Source: BS750m-G62 sp964577175 (GTDB lineage: Bacteria > Planctomycetota > Phycisphaerae > FEN-1346). Taken from it: DNA of 9,150 nt. This document shows, one piece after another, positions 1 to 6,577 of this stretch. Numbering within the stretch: the first letter of the stretch is position 1; every line of letters starts with the position of its first letter. The DNA lies in contig CAZNYC010000150.1 of NCBI GenBank assembly GCA_964577175.1, positions 1 through 9,150 of the forward strand, read 5' to 3'. Below the pieces are notes generated by a model. The model had not been told where the DNA came from. It searched no databases and was given only the letters and a program-made list of their open reading frames with translations. Made by a program: the position numbers and the translations under genes.

Positions 1-2
1 TG

Positions 3-2888
3 GTCGGCGGCCCCGGCCTCCGAAGCCTTGGCGAAGGAGGCAAGAAGACCGTCAAGCCGTGGCCCGATGAGATCGACGAATGGACGCATTACCTGTACGA
101 CGCGCAGGGCACGGCGGTGTCGAACGACCTCGTGGCCGGTTACCCGCGGGGTCTGCGGTGGGCGGGCGGGCCGTTCTGGGCCCGCAGCCACGAGCACGCG
201 GCCAGCATGACGGCGATGGTGTCGGCCGCCGGCCGGGTCTTCTACGTAATGGACGAAGGGTCGGTCGCCTCCATCCAGTTGCCCGCCAGAAACATGCTGA
301 CGGCCCGCGACGCGTTCAACGGCGCGATTCTGTGGAAGCGGCCGCTCGAGGATTGGTGGAACCATCTGTATCCGCTGAAGAGCGGTCCCGGCTGGCTGCC
401 CCGCCGCCTCGTGGCCGTGGGGGACCGCGTCTACGTCGCCCCCGGCGTCGGGCACGACATGGTGTGCCTGGATGCGGCCACCGGCGAGACCGTCCGGACG
501 TACGAGGGGACGGCGACCACGTTCGAATTCATCGTCTCCGGCGGCGTCGTCTTCGCCGCCGTCGATACCGACGACGAGCCGTGCACCTACCACCAGCAGA
601 ACGCCAACTGCTGGCGCGAACGCGACCGGGCCAGCAAGAAGTGGCAGTGGCAGGCTGATACGGGCACCCGCCTCCTCAAGGCCGTCGAGGCCGACACCGG
701 CAAGGTGCTGTGGCAGGCGGAGGCGCCCGTCGCCCCGATGACCCTGGCGGCGGACGACCGCAAGGTCTGCTTCTACGACGGCTCGGCCGTCGTGGCCCTC
801 GACCGCAAGACGGGCGACGAACTTTGGACGACCGACGTCCGCGACATGCAGCACATCCGCACGGGCTACGCCGGGCCGCGGATGGTCCTCTGCGAGGACC
901 GGGTCCTCCTCTCGCCCATGGGCAACATGGTCTGCCTCGATGCCGACACGGGCGAGACGCTCTGGACCGTCAAGAAGAAGCCGCGCTCCGGCCATTACAG
1001 CCTGGAGGACCTCTACGTCCTGGGTGATAAGGTGTGGGTGCTGCAGCGCGGCAACCAGGGGGCGTTTACGCTCTACGACCTCGCGACCGGCGAGGAGGCG
1101 GAGGAAATCCGAAACCCGATCCGATCGTTCTATATCCATCAGCGATGCCATCCCGGCCGGGCCACGACGCGGGTCCTCCTGCCGCCCATGATGGGTATCC
1201 AGGTCTACGACATACAGGACGACGCCTGGGAGAACAACCACTGGGTCCGCGGCGGGTGCATCTACGGCATCATGCCCGCCAACGGGATGGTCTACGCCAC
1301 GCCGCACGCCTGCGCGTGTTACTACCAGTCGAAACTGAACGGCTTCAACGGCTTGGCGCCGGAGCCCTCGCCGTCGGAAGCCCCGCCCGCCGAGGCCCGG
1401 CTGGTGAAGGGGCCGGCGTATGGCTCGGGAATCTCGGATTCAGAATTCCAGATTTCAGAGGCGGCCTGGCCCGTCTTCCGCCACGACAACGCCCGCAGCG
1501 GCTGCGCCGAGACGACCGTTCCCGCTAAGGTCTCGCAGGCATGGGAGAAGGACTTCGGCACGAAACTCACCCAGCCCGTCGTCGCCGGCGGGAAACTCTT
1601 CACGTGTGCCGTCGATGCCCACACCGTCTACGCCCTGGACGCCGCGAGCGGCAAGGAGGCGTGGCGGTTCGTCGCGGGCGGCCGAGTGAACTCTCCGCCC
1701 ACGCTGCATAAGGGCCTTGCGCTCTTCGGCTGCGCCGACGGGCGCATCTACGCGGTCCGGGCGGCCGACGGCGCGCTCGCCTGGACCTTCCGGGCCGCCC
1801 CGACCGACCGCAAACTCATGTCGTTCGGCCGGCTCGAGTCCGTCTGGCCGGTGGACGGCAGCGTGCTCGTCGAGGACGGCAAACTCTACGCCGTGGCCGG
1901 CCGGTCGATGTTCCTCGACGGCGGCCTGCGGATGGTGATCCTGGAGCCGGAGACCGGCCGCCTCGTCGCCGAGAACGTTATGGACCGCCGCGTGCCGGGC
2001 GCCGAGAAGCAACTCGACGACCTTATCATGGGCAAGCACCTGCCGGTGGCCATGCCGGACATCCTCTCCAGCGACGGCCAGTACATCTACATGAAATCGC
2101 AAACGTTCACCGCGGACGGCAAGCGGGTCCGCGTGCGGCCGCAGCGGCCGGACACCCAGTACGACGAGGAGGTCCACCTGTTCGCCCCCATCTCGTTCCT
2201 CGACGACGCCTGGCACCAGCGGACGTACTGGATTTACGGCCGGGCGGCCGGCGAGGGATGGGCCGAGTTCCAGTTGCCTCCCAAGCGGGTGCCCTGCGGC
2301 CGCATCCTCTGCCTCGACGGCGAGAACGCCTACGCCTACGGCCGCGACCCCGAACTCATGTGCAACACCTCCGTCAGCGAGTACCGCCTGTACTGCGCGG
2401 CCAAGCGGCCGAAACGCAAGGTGGGCATCAAGCGGCTGGAAGGGAAGTGGATCGAGGGCCAGACGCCCGACGACAAGTCCCTCGCCGCCCATACGGTCAA
2501 CTGGCACCAACTCGCCAAGTTGCCGAAGGAGAAACTCAGCGCGCTCGATTACCGCTGGGTCCACGAGCAGCCGCCCGTCATGGCCCGTGCGATGGTCCTG
2601 GCGGGCGATGCGCTCTTCGTCGCCGGGCCGCGCGACGTGGTCGACGAGAAGGCAATGTGGGGCCGCTCGAACGAGCCGGAGTTCCAGGAGAAGATGGCCG
2701 AACAGGCCGCCCACCTCCGCGGCGACCACGGCTCCGTCCTCCAGGTCTTCTCGAAGACCGACGGCACGAAACTGGCCGAGCGCGAACTCGACGCCATGCC
2801 GGCGTTCGATGGCCTCATCGCCGCCGCCGGCCGCCTCTACTGCGTGACGACCGACGGCCGCGTCATCGCCCTCGCCGGCAAGCCGTGA
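3..2888 (+). CDS. PQQ-like beta-propeller repeat protein, 5' end outside window
   Basis: The reading frame is open from the left edge (961 residues visible). The GTG at 117 is not a credible start, because typical family sequence (WPDEIDEWTHYLYDAQG) lies just upstream of it. Blade-type PQQ motifs recur: VCLDAATGE (near 460), VEADTGKVLW (near 684), VALDRKTGDELW (near 792), VCLDADTGETLW (near 930), then after a linker VYALDAASGKEAWRF (near 1626), AVRAADGALAWTF (near 1749), LEPETGR (near 1938) and a final TDGRVIALAGK at the C-terminus. The linker at about 1350-1460 divides it into two propeller-like halves. Related planctomycete proteins share blocks such as RGGCIYGIMPANG and HACACYY. I see no CxxCH haem site or catalytic signature, so I favour a BamB-like structural or binding protein over a PQQ dehydrogenase. 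Some relatives, from memory, carry a methyltransferase domain before this propeller; that part is off-window. Two repeat-like insertions lie in linkers (see the repeat entries). Family assignment is firm, function unknown. Confidence 0.88.
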   Translation, partial: VGGPGLRSLGEGGKKTVKPWPDEIDEWTHYLYDAQGTAVSNDLVAGYPRGLRWAGGPFWARSHEHAASMTAMVSAAGRVFYVMDEGSVASIQLPARNMLTARDAFNGAILWKRPLEDWWNHLYPLKSGPGWLPRRLVAVGDRVYVAPGVGHDMVCLDAATGETVRTYEGTATTFEFIVSGGVVFAAVDTDDEPCTYHQQNANCWRERDRASKKWQWQADTGTRLLKAVEADTGKVLWQAEAPVAPMTLAADDRKVCFYDGSAVVALDRKTGDELWTTDVRDMQHIRTGYAGPRMVLCEDRVLLSPMGNMVCLDADTGETLWTVKKKPRSGHYSLEDLYVLGDKVWVLQRGNQGAFTLYDLATGEEAEEIRNPIRSFYIHQRCHPGRATTRVLLPPMMGIQVYDIQDDAWENNHWVRGGCIYGIMPANGMVYATPHACACYYQSKLNGFNGLAPEPSPSEAPPAEARLVKGPAYGSGISDSEFQISEAAWPVFRHDNARSGCAETTVPAKVSQAWEKDFGTKLTQPVVAGGKLFTCAVDAHTVYALDAASGKEAWRFVAGGRVNSPPTLHKGLALFGCADGRIYAVRAADGALAWTFRAAPTDRKLMSFGRLESVWPVDGSVLVEDGKLYAVAGRSMFLDGGLRMVILEPETGRLVAENVMDRRVPGAEKQLDDLIMGKHLPVAMPDILSSDGQYIYMKSQTFTADGKRVRVRPQRPDTQYDEEVHLFAPISFLDDAWHQRTYWIYGRAAGEGWAEFQLPPKRVPCGRILCLDGENAYAYGRDPELMCNTSVSEYRLYCAAKRPKRKVGIKRLEGKWIEGQTPDDKSLAAHTVNWHQLAKLPKEKLSALDYRWVHEQPPVMARAMVLAGDALFVAGPRDVVDEKAMWGRSNEPEFQEKMAEQAAHLRGDHGSVLQVFSKTDGTKLAERELDAMPAFDGLIAAAGRLYCVTTDGRVIALAGKP
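16..41. repeat. Interrupted palindrome read in frame inside the propeller gene
   Basis: A 26-nt near-symmetrical element: GCCTCC, GAA, GCC, TT, GGC, GAA, GGAGGC. The outer 6 bp and inner 3 bp pair, separated by a GAA/GAA internal loop. It encodes Gly-Leu-Arg-Ser-Leu-Gly-Glu-Gly-Gly in the segment before the conserved start of the propeller. It resembles the 'cgaagcc-ttggcgaagg' palindromes I recall between genes in planctomycete and verrucomicrobial genomes; that resemblance is from memory and untested. Confidence 0.6.
1430..1457. repeat. Four-unit heptamer repeat in the linker of the propeller gene
   Basis: Four consecutive 7-bp units, AATCTCG, GATTCAG, AATTCCA and GATTTCA, fit the pattern RAT-Y-Y-M-R. 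The patch is conspicuously A/T-rich within a G/C-rich gene. It stays in frame and encodes about Ile-Ser-Asp-Ser-Glu-Phe-Gln-Ile-Ser between the first propeller half and the second half, which begins WPVFRHDNARSG. It looks like an intergenic simple repeat tolerated in a disordered linker. Confidence 0.6.
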
Positions 2889-2910
2889 TTGTTTAACACG
2901 CCATCCCGCG

Positions 2911-2938
2911 GCGGCGGGTCTCCGTACCCGCCGCGCAC
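2911..2938 (+). repeat. GC-rich hairpin, copy 1 of a repeated leader element
   Basis: GCGGCGGGT (2911-2919), loop CTCCGT, ACCCGCCGC (2926-2934), then GCAC, giving a perfect 9-bp stem. The 28 nt match the reverse complement of 6393-6420 with one mismatch, in the loop. It lies 22 nt after the propeller gene stop and 82 nt before the ATG of the beta-helix gene. No T-tract follows, so it is not a canonical intrinsic terminator, although it could still stop or stabilise the upstream transcript. A leader hairpin, operator or dispersed palindromic repeat are the alternatives. Confidence 0.7.
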
Positions 2939-2959
2939 AAAGAAGGGTAGCACTGTCCG

Positions 2960-2981
2960 CCGCCGGGCCCGTCTCCGGCGG
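2960..2981 (+). repeat. Second hairpin in the 5' region of the beta-helix gene
   Basis: CCGCCGG (2960-2966) pairs with CCGGCGG (2975-2981) across the 8-nt loop GCCCGTCT. It sits between the copy-1 hairpin and the Shine-Dalgarno, ending 39 nt before the ATG. With 2911-2934 it gives two tandem GC hairpins in a 132-nt intergenic stretch. In G/C-rich DNA such a stem can occur by chance, so its function is open. Confidence 0.4.
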
Positions 2982-3003
2982 GTGAACTTGGCCGGCGCGC
3001 ATC

Positions 3004-3010
3004 AGGAGGT
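3004..3010 (+). promoter_or_regulatory. Ribosome binding site deciding the start of the beta-helix gene
   Basis: AGGAGGT, a near-perfect Shine-Dalgarno, is 10 nt from the ATG at 3021. It rules out the in-frame TTG at 2889 and favours 3021 over the in-frame ATG at 3039. Confidence 0.85.
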
Positions 3011-3020
3011 AAACCCCCGA

Positions 3021-4892
3021 ATGACCCAACCTCACGCGATGCGCATCGTGGCGCCGGCCCTTATCCTGGCCCTCCTGCTGGCCCCCACCGCGGCGGCGAC
3101 GGCGGACGAGGCCGCCCCCGGCGCCGACACGGTCGCGCGGTACCGCAAACTCCTCCGCGACCCGGACGTCTTGCCGGCCGGCGGTACGGCCACCCTCGTC
3201 CGTCCCGGACCGGACGGCCGGCTCGTCTACGGCCGGGACCCCGACGGCAACCGCATCTGCGATTTCTCCTACGCCGGGTACCGAGGCGGCGGGGTGGCGA
3301 TTCCCAACGTGCCGGTACGGGCGACGCTGGAACCCCGGGCCGGTGATGACACGGCCCGCATCCAGGCGGCCGTCGATCGCGTCGGCGCCATGCCGATAGG
3401 CGACGGCGGGTTTCGCGGCGCCGTGCTCCTCCGCCGAGGCAAGTACGTCGTCTCCCGCACGATCCACATCCGTCACAGCGGCGTGGTGGTCCGCGGGGAA
3501 GGCGCGGGGTTCGGCGGCACGTGGATTTATCACCGCCGGATGGACCCGATCCGCGATCCCTCGCCCGCCCGCTACATCCACTATCCGCGGCCCGAGAAGG
3601 GCATGGTCCCCACGTTCCTCACCCACGGGGGGAAGGTTGAGACCCGCAAGGTGGCCGACGTCGTCGATCCCCTCGTGCCGGCCGGCGCCGACCGCGTGCA
3701 CCTCTCGCACGTGCGCGGCCTGGCCCCCGGCGACGAGGTGGTCGTCGTCTCCCGCCAGACGCGCAAGTGGGTCGAGGCCCTCGGGCTGGCGGAGCAGTGG
3801 GGGGACCGGCCGATCGTCCTGCGTTTGCCGCGGGTCGTGAAGGCCGTCCGGCCGGACGCCCGCGAGATCGTCCTGAACGTGCCGGTCACCTCGCGCATCG
3901 ACCGCGCGGCCGGCCACGCACGGGCGGAAGTCCACGTCGTCACCCGCGACGGACGCCTCTCGAACGTCGGCCTCGAGGACCTGCTCTGCCTCTCCGGGTA
4001 CGACCGGTCCAAGCGCGGCAAGGGCGGGTACGTCATCGACGAGCATCATCCGAACTACATGTTCCGATTCCGCGGCGTGCGCGACGGATGGATCCGGCGG
4101 TGCGTCGCGCTGTTTTACAGTTGCGGCCTCGTCTCGACGGGCGGTTCGCAGCACCTCACGGTCGAGGACTGCGCCATGCTGGACGGCGTCTCGACCGACA
4201 CGCCCGTTCACCACACGGGCACGCGGAAGTACTACTTCAACTCAAGCGGCGAGATGCTCCTCTTCCAGCGGTGCTACGCTCGCTACGCCCGGCACGCGTT
4301 CATCGGCAACGGGCCGTTCGGCGGGACGGTGTGGCTCGACTGCTTTTCCGAGCGCGACCACCTGAAGAGCGAATGGCACCAGCGGTGGGGGCACGGGCAC
4401 CTGTTCGACAACGTGTGCTGCGAGGCGCAGGTCGGCCTCGCCGGCACGCGCTCGCCGCACGGGCAGAAGGCGGCCTTCGCCGTCGCGTGGAACAATCTTA
4501 TCTGCAACCGTCGCACATACGAGGCGGACCTGTTCGTCAACCGGCTGCCGGGGCGCGTCCGGAACTATGCCGTCGGCAACGTCCTTCGCGGAAGCGGGAA
4601 GGTGGGGACCGACGGCTTCGGCGAGGTCGGCCGCGTGGAATCGCCCGGCCGGTTCGTTGCGCCGCGGTCGCTGTACCTGGCGCAACTGCGGGACCGGCTG
4701 GGGGCGAAAGCCGTCCGCGCCGTCGCCACACGCCGGCAGATCGACGGACCCCGCGGGTCCGTGTGGCTGGACCTGGCCGAGACGTTCGCACCGCTGCCCG
4801 TCTACGCGGACCCGGACGCGGCGCCGTGGGACGGGTTGGAGACGTGGGTCCCGGCGTTCGATGCGCCTGCCGCGGCGGAAGCCCTCCCGTAG
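3021..4892 (+). CDS. Secreted right-handed beta-helix protein, pectate-lyase-3-like
   Basis: 623 residues. A signal peptide is clear: after MTQPHAMR comes the hydrophobic run IVAPALILALLLAPTAAATA, with cleavage near residue 28. The mature N-terminus has DFSYAGYRGGG (81-91) and GDDTARIQAAVD (108-119), hallmarks of the pectate-lyase-3/beta-helix superfamily, then AVLLRRGKYVVSRTIHI and VVVRGEGAGFGGT, typical of the first helix coils. The C-terminal half has successive beta-helix-like rungs (VEDCAMLDGV, FQRCYARYARHAFIGNG, VWLDCFSERDH) and a conserved-looking EWHQRWGHGHLFDNV (451-465), rich in His, Arg and Trp and a plausible active-site or substrate cleft. Lyase or hydrolase activity on an acidic polysaccharide is inference; no known PL family is assigned with confidence. 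It is convergent with the PL1-like gene, whose stop codon begins 2 nt beyond this one's. Alternatively it is a non-catalytic glycan-binding beta-helix. Confidence 0.87.
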   Translation: MTQPHAMRIVAPALILALLLAPTAAATADEAAPGADTVARYRKLLRDPDVLPAGGTATLVRPGPDGRLVYGRDPDGNRICDFSYAGYRGGGVAIPNVPVRATLEPRAGDDTARIQAAVDRVGAMPIGDGGFRGAVLLRRGKYVVSRTIHIRHSGVVVRGEGAGFGGTWIYHRRMDPIRDPSPARYIHYPRPEKGMVPTFLTHGGKVETRKVADVVDPLVPAGADRVHLSHVRGLAPGDEVVVVSRQTRKWVEALGLAEQWGDRPIVLRLPRVVKAVRPDAREIVLNVPVTSRIDRAAGHARAEVHVVTRDGRLSNVGLEDLLCLSGYDRSKRGKGGYVIDEHHPNYMFRFRGVRDGWIRRCVALFYSCGLVSTGGSQHLTVEDCAMLDGVSTDTPVHHTGTRKYYFNSSGEMLLFQRCYARYARHAFIGNGPFGGTVWLDCFSERDHLKSEWHQRWGHGHLFDNVCCEAQVGLAGTRSPHGQKAAFAVAWNNLICNRRTYEADLFVNRLPGRVRNYAVGNVLRGSGKVGTDGFGEVGRVESPGRFVAPRSLYLAQLRDRLGAKAVRAVATRRQIDGPRGSVWLDLAETFAPLPVYADPDAAPWDGLETWVPAFDAPAAAEALP

Positions 4893-4894
4893 GG

Positions 4895-6307
4895 CTACCG
4901 CCCCTCCACCTCGGCCGCGAAGCCGTGCAGCCACTGCTCCAGGTTCGTGTACCCGTCGCCGTCGTCGTCGCCGCAGGGGGCGTCCGGGAGGGTGAGGGGT
5001 CGGCGGTTCTCGGCGAGGTCGGGCCAGCCGCCCACGTCCGCCTGGCCGGCGATGATGTGCCCCTCGCCGGTCCGGACCTCGTCGATGAGGCGCGCGTCGA
5101 CGGGGCCGCGGTCGGACGGCCGCGCGCCCGCCCGGTCCAGGACCCACGCCTTCACCTCCGGGGCCGGTCGGATGCGGAGGCCGGGGACGGTGATGGGCGG
5201 TTCGGCGGCGCGGTTGACCTGGGCCACGCCCGGCTTGAACGGCATCTTGACGAACTCCCACGCGTGCGCGAACGAGGCGGGCGAGGTCCCGTTGAAGAGG
5301 TTGCCCGTCCCCACGTGGTACCGCGTCTCGGGATGCATGGCCCGCGCCACGACCGGCGCGTTCGTCCGTTCGATGACGTTGGCCTGCCAACTGATGAACT
5401 GATGTCCGCGCTTGGCGGTGCAGTCGCCCTTCAGGGCGAAGTTCGCGTCGCAGACGAGGTTGTTCGCCACGACGGCCGTGGCGCCGCCGTTGACGGTGGG
5501 ATTGCGGCCCTTGTTGTGGGCGAAGAGGTTGCCGATGACGGCCACCCGCTGCCCCTCCTGCCGGGTGTCGGGCGGTCCCTGGTTCATGATGAGGAGCCCG
5601 CGCGAGTGGCCGCCCTTGTGGTGTTTCGCGCTGTCGAGCCCTTCACTGAAGATGCAGTGGCGCAGCGTCAGGTCGTTGCCGCGGGTCTGCACGTTCTCGT
5701 CGGTGGCCCAACTGAACGAACAGTGGTCGAGGACGACGCGGTCACCGCCCACCTTCATGCAGTCGCGTTCGCTCCACTGGGTCCAGCCGGCCTTGTTGCG
5801 GAGGGGCCTGGCGGGGTCGCGCAGGTCGCCCACGCGGATGCGCATATGTTGAAGCAACACGTCGTGCGCCCGCACGTGCATCTGGCAGCCCTTCAGGGTG
5901 ATGCCGGGGGAGGGGGCCGTCTGGCCCGCCACCGTCACGTACGGGTGCCGGATGCTCAGGTCGCCGCAGGGCGTGAAGTCGATGTTGCCGGAGACCTCGA
6001 AGACGATGGTGCGAGGCCCCTCGGCCTCCAGGGCCTCCCGGAAGGAACCGGGGCCTTCCGTCGCCAGGGTCGTCACCTTGATGACCCGCGTCGCGGGCGG
6101 CGTGAGATGCCGGCCGCTGCCGGCGGGCGTCGTGATGCCGAAGCCGGCCGCCCCGGGGACGATGGGCAGCGGGGTATCCCCGCGGGCGGCGGGGTGGGCC
6201 TGGAACGTCAGCGCCGCCATCGCCAGCACGGCCGCCCCGTGCCGGAGCAGGTGCCGGACACCCGACGGAACGCCGCCGGCCCGCGAGCGTGTGGGGCGTG
6301 TCGTCAT
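4895..6307 (-). CDS. Secreted PL1-like pectate lyase with C-terminal calcium-loop motif
   Basis: 470 residues. The N-terminus is Arg-rich (MTTRPTRSRAGG) followed by GAAVLAMAALTF, a signal peptide with cleavage near ARG-DTPLP (about 43). The PL1-type bacterial pectate lyase pattern follows in order: PGAAGFG (51-57), VIKVTTLATEGPGSFREAL (75-93), RTIVFEVSGNI (99-109), VTVAGQTAPSPGITLKG (124-140), VLLQHMRIRVGD (150-161), VVLDHCSFSWATDENV (191-206), CIFSEGLDSAKHHKGGHS (218-235) and VIGNLFAHNKGRNP (257-270). These are beta-helix coils, with acidic residues suited to Ca2+ and a conserved Arg. The expected role is beta-elimination cleavage of pectate or a related polyuronate outside the cytoplasm. 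The tail DDDGDGYTNLEQWLHG (447-462) is a TSP3/dockerin-like calcium loop, one copy only. Start chosen from the AAGGAGG 8 nt upstream. It is divergent from the GH26 gene. Confidence 0.9.
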   Translation of the reverse strand: MTTRPTRSRAGGVPSGVRHLLRHGAAVLAMAALTFQAHPAARGDTPLPIVPGAAGFGITTPAGSGRHLTPPATRVIKVTTLATEGPGSFREALEAEGPRTIVFEVSGNIDFTPCGDLSIRHPYVTVAGQTAPSPGITLKGCQMHVRAHDVLLQHMRIRVGDLRDPARPLRNKAGWTQWSERDCMKVGGDRVVLDHCSFSWATDENVQTRGNDLTLRHCIFSEGLDSAKHHKGGHSRGLLIMNQGPPDTRQEGQRVAVIGNLFAHNKGRNPTVNGGATAVVANNLVCDANFALKGDCTAKRGHQFISWQANVIERTNAPVVARAMHPETRYHVGTGNLFNGTSPASFAHAWEFVKMPFKPGVAQVNRAAEPPITVPGLRIRPAPEVKAWVLDRAGARPSDRGPVDARLIDEVRTGEGHIIAGQADVGGWPDLAENRRPLTLPDAPCGDDDGDGYTNLEQWLHGFAAEVEGR

Positions 6308-6315
6308 GGCCTGTG

Positions 6316-6322
6316 CCTCCTT
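6316..6322 (-). promoter_or_regulatory. Ribosome binding site of the PL1-like lyase gene
   Basis: On the minus strand AAGGAGG lies 8 nt before the ATG (6307-6305). This supports the start used and includes the Arg-rich signal peptide. Confidence 0.8.
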
Positions 6323-6392
6323 CGATCGGCCTTCGCCGTGTGCGATGCCGGCATGGTGCGGTTCGAGCGGTCTAACACTACAACGCTAACTC

Positions 6393-6422
6393 GTGCGCGG
6401 CGGGTGCGGAGACCCGCCGCGC
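6393..6422 (-). repeat. GC-rich hairpin, copy 2 of the repeated leader element
   Basis: The stem is GCGCGGCGGGT (6395-6405) with ACCCGCCGCGC (6412-6422), 11 bp around a 6-nt loop. Bases 6393-6420 match the reverse complement of 2911-2938 with one mismatch. Read toward the PL1-like gene on the minus strand, it ends 85 nt before the ATG, almost the same geometry as copy 1 has to the beta-helix gene. It lies in a divergent promoter region where no terminator is needed, which argues against a pure terminator role and for a leader, operator or dispersed-repeat role. Confidence 0.7.
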
Positions 6423-6458
6423 GACCGTGCGAACTTAAAATGCTCTCGCCGCCGCCGG

Positions 6459-6486
6459 GCGGCCGCACGTACGATTGTACGGCCGC
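6459..6486. repeat. Imperfect hairpin in the divergent intergenic region
   Basis: GCGGC (6459-6463), a 4-nt bulge, CGTAC (6468-6472), loop GATT, then GTACG (6477-6481) and GCCGC (6482-6486). It lies about 90 nt before the GH26 gene, so it could be part of its leader or a regulator site. No sequence match to the other hairpins was seen beyond G/C richness. Confidence 0.35.
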
Positions 6487-6564
6487 GGTCCGGGCGCACA
6501 AGCCTTCTCCATGCGGCGGCGGAATTGGCGGACCTCGCCGGGCCGTCACGGGTTGAATCGGGGG

Positions 6565-6572
6565 AAAGGAGA
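6565..6572 (+). promoter_or_regulatory. Ribosome binding site of the GH26 gene
   Basis: AAAGGAGA, with core AGGAG 6 nt from the ATG at 6578. The leader AAGGAGACTC-n-CATG is the same as in front of the oxidoreductase gene at 8000. Confidence 0.8.
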
Positions 6573-6577
6573 CTCCC

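Noticed and set aside
117..119. GTG as start of the propeller gene
   Set aside because: Family-typical residues (WPDEIDEWTHYLYDAQG) are encoded immediately upstream in the same frame and no Shine-Dalgarno precedes the GTG, so the gene is simply cut by the window edge.
2889..2891. TTG directly after the propeller stop as start of the beta-helix gene
   Set aside because: It would add 44 residues encoded by hairpin-rich intergenic DNA before a good signal peptide. The AGGAGGT before 3021 points to the ATG there.
2911..2938. Intrinsic terminator for the propeller gene
   Set aside because: The stem is suitable and lies 22 nt after the stop, but no T-tract follows, and a nearly identical copy sits in a divergent promoter region where a terminator would have no role.
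1455..4214. Open frame of 919 codons on the minus strand
   Set aside because: It lies antisense to the propeller and beta-helix genes and crosses the intergenic region. The translation is Arg/Ala/Val/Gly/Asp-rich with no family motifs, as expected for a shadow frame in G/C-rich DNA.
6436..6441. TAAAAT as a -10 box for the GH26 gene
   Set aside because: It is the only A/T-rich hexamer in the divergent region and fits five of six positions, but the -35 position reads CCCGCC inside the hairpin, so the call is too weak.
3767..6556. Open frame of 929 codons on the plus strand
   Set aside because: It overlaps the beta-helix gene in another frame and then runs antisense to the PL1-like gene. Composition is Arg/Gly/Ala/Pro-rich, without domains. 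Both genes beneath it have clear family motifs and ribosome binding sites.
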